64,000 nucleotides of DNA, taken from Coprinopsis marcescibilis (lineage: Eukaryota; Basidiomycota; Agaricomycetes; Agaricales; Psathyrellaceae). Below, piece after piece: positions 58,452-64,000 of the stretch. Position 1 is the first letter of the stretch. Every line of letters starts with the position of its first letter. Location: contig ML210148.1 in NCBI GenBank assembly GCA_004369085.1, positions 490,977 through 554,976 of the forward strand, written 5' to 3'. The position numbers were made by a program, and so were the translations under genes. The notes under the pieces are model-generated. The model ran no database searches. It was not told the DNA's origin and saw nothing but the letters and a program-made list of their open reading frames with translations.

Positions 58452-60491
58452 CTATTTTCTATGTTGATTCAGCTTGTCGAACAGCCCAGACATTGCATTT
58501 TGAGCAACTGACGCAGCCATCCCAAGAGTCGAAGGTGGTCCACCCATCTGCGGCGGAGGGCGAGCAGGTACGGAAGGAGGTGGCGGCGGATGCGAAGAAT
58601 AGGGCATTGGATGGGATGTTGAACGACTTGGATAATGCGGAGGGTGTTGTTGGGGTTGTTTCGGTGCGGCCATGTACGGCGCAAAGGAGCTGTACAAGCT
58701 TAGGCCAGGTGTTTCGTAGCCGGACCCGCCACCATGGGACTTAGACGGCCGGTGGGTTGAAGCATTTGGCGAAGGTGGGGCTGAGTTAAATAGACCTGTT
58801 GTTGGCATTGGGTAGGAGGGAGTTGGTGCAGTATATGAAGCTGGAGATGACGTGTGGGGAGAGTGGCTGGCATAAGTTGAAGGCGGTTGAAGGGGCACAG
58901 TCTGCGGCTTCGCGGTCTCGCTCCCGCGGGGTGGTTTGACCAACTTGGGTTTCTTCAGTTTCGGCGGTTTAGCGGCCTTCGCATCTTGGTTTCCTGAAGA
59001 TGAAGAGGGCCTAGACATCTCAACAGGAGGAGATACTGGCCGGCTTGATGGGGCAGGTGGTATCACTGCAGGAGCTAAAAGAATTTACGAACTGATTTGA
59101 ATATCATCGAGTGACACTCTCAATGAAATGAAGAATACGTATACGAAGACACTCACCCTTTTTCTCTTTCTCTTCCATTTTTCTTCCCTTATCACTCATC
59201 GAGGGCAGGGTCTTCGGCTTAAGTTCAGGCATTTCTATCTTGCTCAGGTGGACAACCAGACTATCTGGTGGGGCATACTTGGCTTTCCGCTGCGCGTCAT
59301 CGTTAAGATCAATACGACGAGGTCCCTTCTTCTTTTCAAGATCGTATAGAACGTATTGGTGAAGCCCATCCTCATCAAGTCCTGCACATCAGGTTAAGAA
59401 AAGGCGGACTCCGAGACATGACTAGGCACATACCGGCTTTATACCGTATTCTTTTGGTCTCTTCGACTACCTGAAGCACCTTTGGAACATCCTGAGGGCT
59501 TGAGGACTTGACGCTAATGAATAGCATGGCGTCATCCTAAATTTAACAGTTTAACCTATGATGATATGTTGAACGATTCACCCACATTTAACAGATTATT
59601 GCAGTATTCAGCGTAATCAAGGACTGCGCCTTCGTCGCCTATCACAACTTCATTGTACTCTCCGTGCTCGGCTTGTATTTCTGCGATTCGATCCATGCCA
59701 GATTTAGGGTCAGGTTTTGGTGGAGGTGGTGGCGGAGCTTCTTCTGCATCGACCGTAAGAACTACTGGCGACGCAGCTCGAGTTGCACCCAGTAATGAAG
59801 GTACCGAGGGGGATTCATTAGCGTTGGCATCATGGAAGGTCATTAGCACAGTTAGCATGACGATCTCCAGTCCTTTGCGGTCGTCGATATCGAAGCTAAA
59901 AAATCTTTGTAGCAGGGTACAGGGGTAGAAACGGTGAGTAGACATACCGATTAATGTTATAATCAAGTATCTGGACTTGAGGCGATTTCAGTCGCCCTGT
60001 TTGCTCTTTCGTTACGGCGACCAGCACTGGTGGGTCGGGTTTCCGAACGAGAAAGCATTGCTCTCGCTTCCATTCGAATTCGTGCCTTGGAACCCAGGTT
60101 ACAAGAAGTACTATTGGGAAACAATGGATTACTAGACTCACTCTTCCCATTTGAATGACCATTTAAATGTCAAAGTACCAGTCGATTTAAGCTCGACAAG
60201 GATGGTAGGGTTGTGTAGTTCCAACATCTTGCTCTTGCTTGATGGCGTTGGCGCTGATGCTGTAATCAGAAGTGCTTGAGACAAAGGATCTATAGCGAGA
60301 GATGAGGTCAATATTGTGATTAAGCGCTAACCCAGTGGTGGCTTACCGTAAACCTCGATCTTGTATTCTGACCCTGGGACCTTCCGCTTGTGATAATAGA
60401 CATTCCCTGAAGGATCAACGAGATCAACTACATTGGAGAACTCTTTATTCTGAGTGAATATAAGCGTGAAGAGATTCTGGTCGAGACTCAT
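58452..60491 (-). CDS. Conserved protein, beta-rich N-terminal domain and Pro-rich tail, function unknown
   Basis: Seven exons (60491-60347, 60289-60142, 60085-59948, 59895-59586, 59536-59434, 59381-59157, 59074-58452) give 563 aa, all joining in frame. The first 160 residues look like a compact beta-rich domain (FTLIFTQNKEFSNVVDLVDP, GNVYYHKRKVPGSEYKIEVY, GTLTFKWSFKWEEHEFEWKR, SPQVQILDYNINRFDIDDRK), similar in feel to tubby-like folds. That resemblance is an impression. A Pro-rich loop, EYCNNLLNDDAMLFISVKSS and a KKKGPRRIDLNDDAQRK segment follow. The last 200 residues are Pro/Ser-rich with PPPPPSVPARPPP, a possible SH3 or profilin ligand. It lies downstream of RPB10 on the same strand. Confidence 0.75.
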
Positions 60492-60877
60492 AAAAGAGAA
60501 GTGTTATGGTCCAAAGAAAGTGAGGGGACATCCAGTCCGCAGCGGAGTGCTGAATTTCAATGGCATAGCCGCAACGAGCCTGTGCAAGCTTGGCTAGAAC
60601 CTTACTGCGTAGATCAGAAAAGTTCGCTAGTCCATATATACACGTCCTATCGATAAAGAATGGCGATATAACAGCTACCCTCCGTACACCACTCCTACAA
60701 TGAGAAAAAATCCTAATTCTTGGCCCAGCATGGTCGGGCCTGAATAAAAGTGACGTCCCTGTCCAGCTCTGGCTTCCCTGAGATACACGCTGGGGAAATG
60801 GGCAATGGAATGCGAGTGTTCCGGTTTATTGAAGCGAATAAAGGTAGTTTTAGCTTGCAGCCATAGCTGGTGGTGGC
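60492..60877. other. Intergenic, RPB10 3' flank and promoter of the Pro-rich protein gene
   Basis: 386 bases with no ORF that fits a gene and no recognised motif. Confidence 0.5.
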
Positions 60878-61267
<390 letters not shown>

Positions 61268-61414
61268 GGTGAAGGTTTTGTGGAGGAAATCCTTTGAGCT
61301 TGGCGCTGATGATGGCCGATGGCTGACTAATCGGTTCCTTTGCCCAGCGTCGCCGCGACGGTTCGAACGACGGCCACGACCTCCCTCAGCGCGTCAGCCC
61401 TAGTGTCAGACAAC
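61268..61414. promoter_or_regulatory. Divergent promoter RPB10 / ELYS-like
   Basis: 147 bases separate the two ATGs of opp-oriented genes. The gap has no obvious TATA box, as expected for housekeeping genes. Control by one shared nucleosome-free region is inferred. Confidence 0.4.
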
Positions 61415-63967
61415 ATGGACGAGGTACGACCAGTGGATTTGAATGCCTTGCAGAAACTGACGACTATCGCTACCAGGGCTCTTCACATTCAGAAGGAACG
61501 CTGTTCCTTCGTTACTTCGATGTTTCGCCAGACGGCTTTGCGTGGCGAGGAACGTTTCCAGAACAAATACGGCAAAGACGGGCTGACTTGGACGACAAAC
61601 TCATATTCGACACTTTGCTGATATCTGGTGGTGTCAAGGATCCCGATTTCATCTTTCCACCACATGACGTCGCCGGGCTGAAGCGTCTACTCGACGCGAT
61701 TGAAGCTTCCACATATGACGCTCTCAAGAAACAGACTCTGATTTACTTCTTGCTTAAATGGCACCAAGATGGCAGAGAGGACATCTTCACGCTCCAGCAC
61801 TGCATTCCTCCCCATTTCTCGGCACTAGCGGATGCATACTGGCATTTGGACAGCGGGATTAATCTTGCAGTACGTCTCAGTTTCAATTCGACGCGCGTGT
61901 AGTCATTTCAACCGATTCCCTTTTCAACAGAAAGCTATTTCCATCCTATCCGATTCGCGTTTGAACAGAGATTTTACCTCCAAAATCATTCGTGCAATCA
62001 CCCTTGCACCAGAACATGGGCCACTCTTGCGCAAATACATTCGCACAGTCAAACCGCCTCTGGTTGAACCAATGGACCTGCTTAGCTACATTGACGCCCT
62101 TGCAGAATCGACCATCGTCGAAGCATGGAACTTTCAGCGAACCTTTCCCGAAAATGACGAAATACGACCGCGTTTGTTCAAGAGAATTCTACACTGGGCC
62201 CTAGCTCGTGAGTAATTATCTCATGTGATTGATCTCAAAGTCGAGTGTGTTAATCTCCTTTTAGCCACACCAAAGCCCAAAGCTCTCAAGGAACTACTTT
62301 CAATTCCTTTCAACAAATATGAAGAGGATCAGCTAAATGAATTCGCGTCGAAGCCATCAGAAGACCTTTCAACCGCGTCTGTCGCTCGGTTGCAGGACCT
62401 TGTGTGTGTTCGGTACATCGAACTCGGAAGATACGCAGATGCTATCAAGATGGACCGCAAATTCTCCGCGACAGTATACGATGGGAAGGAATCGTCTGAG
62501 CGACGAACGATGATTCGCGAGCTCTATGATGCATTGCCCGCGGTGGAAAAATCCCTTATCGATATGCCTGCTCAAGCAGAGAAGCCAAAGCCTGCGCAAC
62601 CCCCGTCGAGTGGGGACGTTAGCATGTCACAATCTTGGGAAGATGTAAGGGTGCCGGAAGCGCTCAACAAGTCTACCAGCACGCCTCTGAAGAACATTCA
62701 GATACCTACGGCATTTGGTTCCAACACTCCTCGATTTACGGTCCCAACAACGACTACAATCGCTTCTGCTGGGAACGCCGCTGCACCACTCCTTCCGCTA
62801 AACTCAACTCCTGCTAACAACACGTTTACTCCTAGGAAAAGTATGCCACTGCAATCTAACAATCCTCTTAACGCTTCATTGCTGGCGTCGACCAAAGGCA
62901 AACAGTCTCTCAGCGGTGCAGGACAGCGCATTGCGATGAATGCAGCCCCTGGAGTTTCCTCTCCCGCCAGCGGACTGCGCTTCCCTCTCCAGACGCCAAA
63001 GTCATCTGTCCCTCCCCCGACTGTACCCTCAAACCCCGTTGCTCAGGCCAATTCCGCAGCAGCAGCACCTCCCCCGCCAGTCTTTAAGTCGACAACAAAC
63101 CAGCCCAACGCATTCTTCCAACCAAAAGCATCTCAAACAAATCAAAAACGCCTCTTTGCTGACGTCGAACAAAGTCCCGAACGTGAACCCGTTCATGTCG
63201 CTGAAGATGACGGCGATACGACTATGGAGGTCGAACATGAGGAAGATGAACACAAGTTCAACGAGCACGGCAAGCATGCGGAGGACGAAGTGCCAGGATG
63301 GAAAGCAGCTGAGACTGAACAGACCCTCAACCAGTCTATCTTCGGTACTCAAAGTAGTGCATCGTATTCGGTACCTGAACCACGCATATCGACTACTTCC
63401 CGTGGCAGGGACTTGACCGCTTCAGAATCTCGAGAGAAGCCCAAGTCGAAGAGACAGCAGCCTCCAGGCGCATTCGGGGACGATGACGGGGACGATGATG
63501 GCCAAGAGTCTCCCCAGGAGAAGGAGGAGGAACCACAGCCACAGAGCCGGAGACGGTTGGCTCAACCACGAGCTGGTGTCACGCGAGGCAGGGAGAGCAA
63601 AGCTGCACCTAAAGCCCCAAGGGGCCGAACTTCCAGACCGTCGGCCACCGCCATCCCTGGAACTTTGACAGAAGAAGACCATCATGACGAAATCGCAAGT
63701 GAAGAGGTGGACCAGGTCGCTCCCTTGCGGGACCCGTCGCCTCCGTCCAGATCTAAAAGGCCGCTCAAGAAGTCACGTTCTGTTGCCTCTACCTCTGACT
63801 ATGGCGATGACGAGACTGGACCTACGACGAGACGGCGTTCTTCGAGGTTGACGGCGACCACCAGCCACAGGAACCTCTCGCCAGAGTCGGTCAAAGGAGA
63901 AACCAGTGTTAGCACGGCTAAGCCTGTGAAGAAATCGAGGGCCTCTGCGACGAAGAAGAAAAAGTAG
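61415..63967 (+). CDS. ELY5: ELYS-like nucleoporin with long basic tail
   Basis: Exons 61415-61423, 61477-61869, 61931-62207 and 62265-63967 give 793 aa. The N-terminal half is the helical ELYS-like domain (LIFDTLLISGGVKDPDFIFP, PHDVAGLKRLLDAIEAS, LIYFLLKWHQDG, AWNFQRTFPENDEIRPRLF, RYIELGRYADAIKMDRKFS). Vertebrate ELYS seeds nuclear pores on chromatin; fission-yeast Ely5 sits at the outer Nup107-160 ring. The C-terminal 390 residues are disordered with FG-poor Ser/Pro/Thr, an acidic block, AT-hook-like APRGRTSRPS, and KKSRASATKKKK at the end, which suits DNA or importin binding. The first exon is 9 nt (MDE); its GTACGA donor and TACCAG acceptor restore the frame of GSSHSEGTLFLRYFDVSPDG. The symbol is by family only. 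Confidence 0.85.
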
Positions 63968-64000
63968 TCACAGTCGGCGAGGATTTCTCGTGCCCTTGTG

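Overview
The window is nuclear chromosomal DNA of a filamentous fungus, most likely a mushroom-forming basidiomycete (Agaricomycetes). Genes carry many short introns of about 45-65 bases, exons can be very small, and the proteins are eukaryotic housekeeping and fungal families. There are no operons, CRISPR arrays, bacterial signals or intact transposons. All spliced models were built by eye from donor and acceptor sites and frame continuity. Each one given with exon coordinates closes to a whole number of codons, but none is checked against transcripts.

Layout. 0-3.2 kb: a secreted Pro/Ala-rich protein with two chitin-binding-like modules, then a doubtful small ORF behind a good TATA box. 3.9-12.7 kb: BUD6/AIP3 and a DCR2-type membrane phosphoesterase (both -), then mitochondrial ribosomal protein uL23m (head-to-head with the phosphatase) and a leucine-rich-repeat protein (+). 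12.8-18.5 kb: a ZAP1-like zinc-responsive regulator (+), facing a cytidylyltransferase-like gene with altered catalytic motifs (-) and a phenol-hydroxylase-type FAD monooxygenase (-). 19.9-26.4 kb: TMA16 (-), a ZDS1-type protein (+) and Arp2/3 subunit ARPC2 (+). 26.9-42.4 kb: acetyl-CoA carboxylase ACC1 (+, 2226 aa, 12 exons), glutamine-dependent NAD+ synthetase (+, 719 aa, 19 exons), exocyst SEC6 (-) and ubiquinone hydroxylase COQ6 (+). 42.6-45.3 kb: an F-box protein and an unknown coiled-coil protein. 45.3-58.4 kb: mostly gene-free, with one serine-rich gene at 50.3-51.3 kb and faint relics of a diverged repeat. 58.4-64 kb: an uncharacterised conserved protein (-), RNA polymerase subunit RPB10 (-) and an ELYS-like nucleoporin (+).

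Functional threads. Four genes of polarised growth (BUD6, ZDS1, ARPC2, SEC6) lie within about 36 kb. ACC1, NAD+ synthetase, COQ6 and uL23m are core or mitochondrial metabolism. Several neighbours are divergently transcribed from gaps of 0.13-0.25 kb. The most notable sequence-level observations are five GC-AG introns, a zinc-finger regulator with three stop-free introns of length 3n (two of them inside zinc fingers), and the cytidylyltransferase-like protein. I found no clear evidence of a wholly new biological system.
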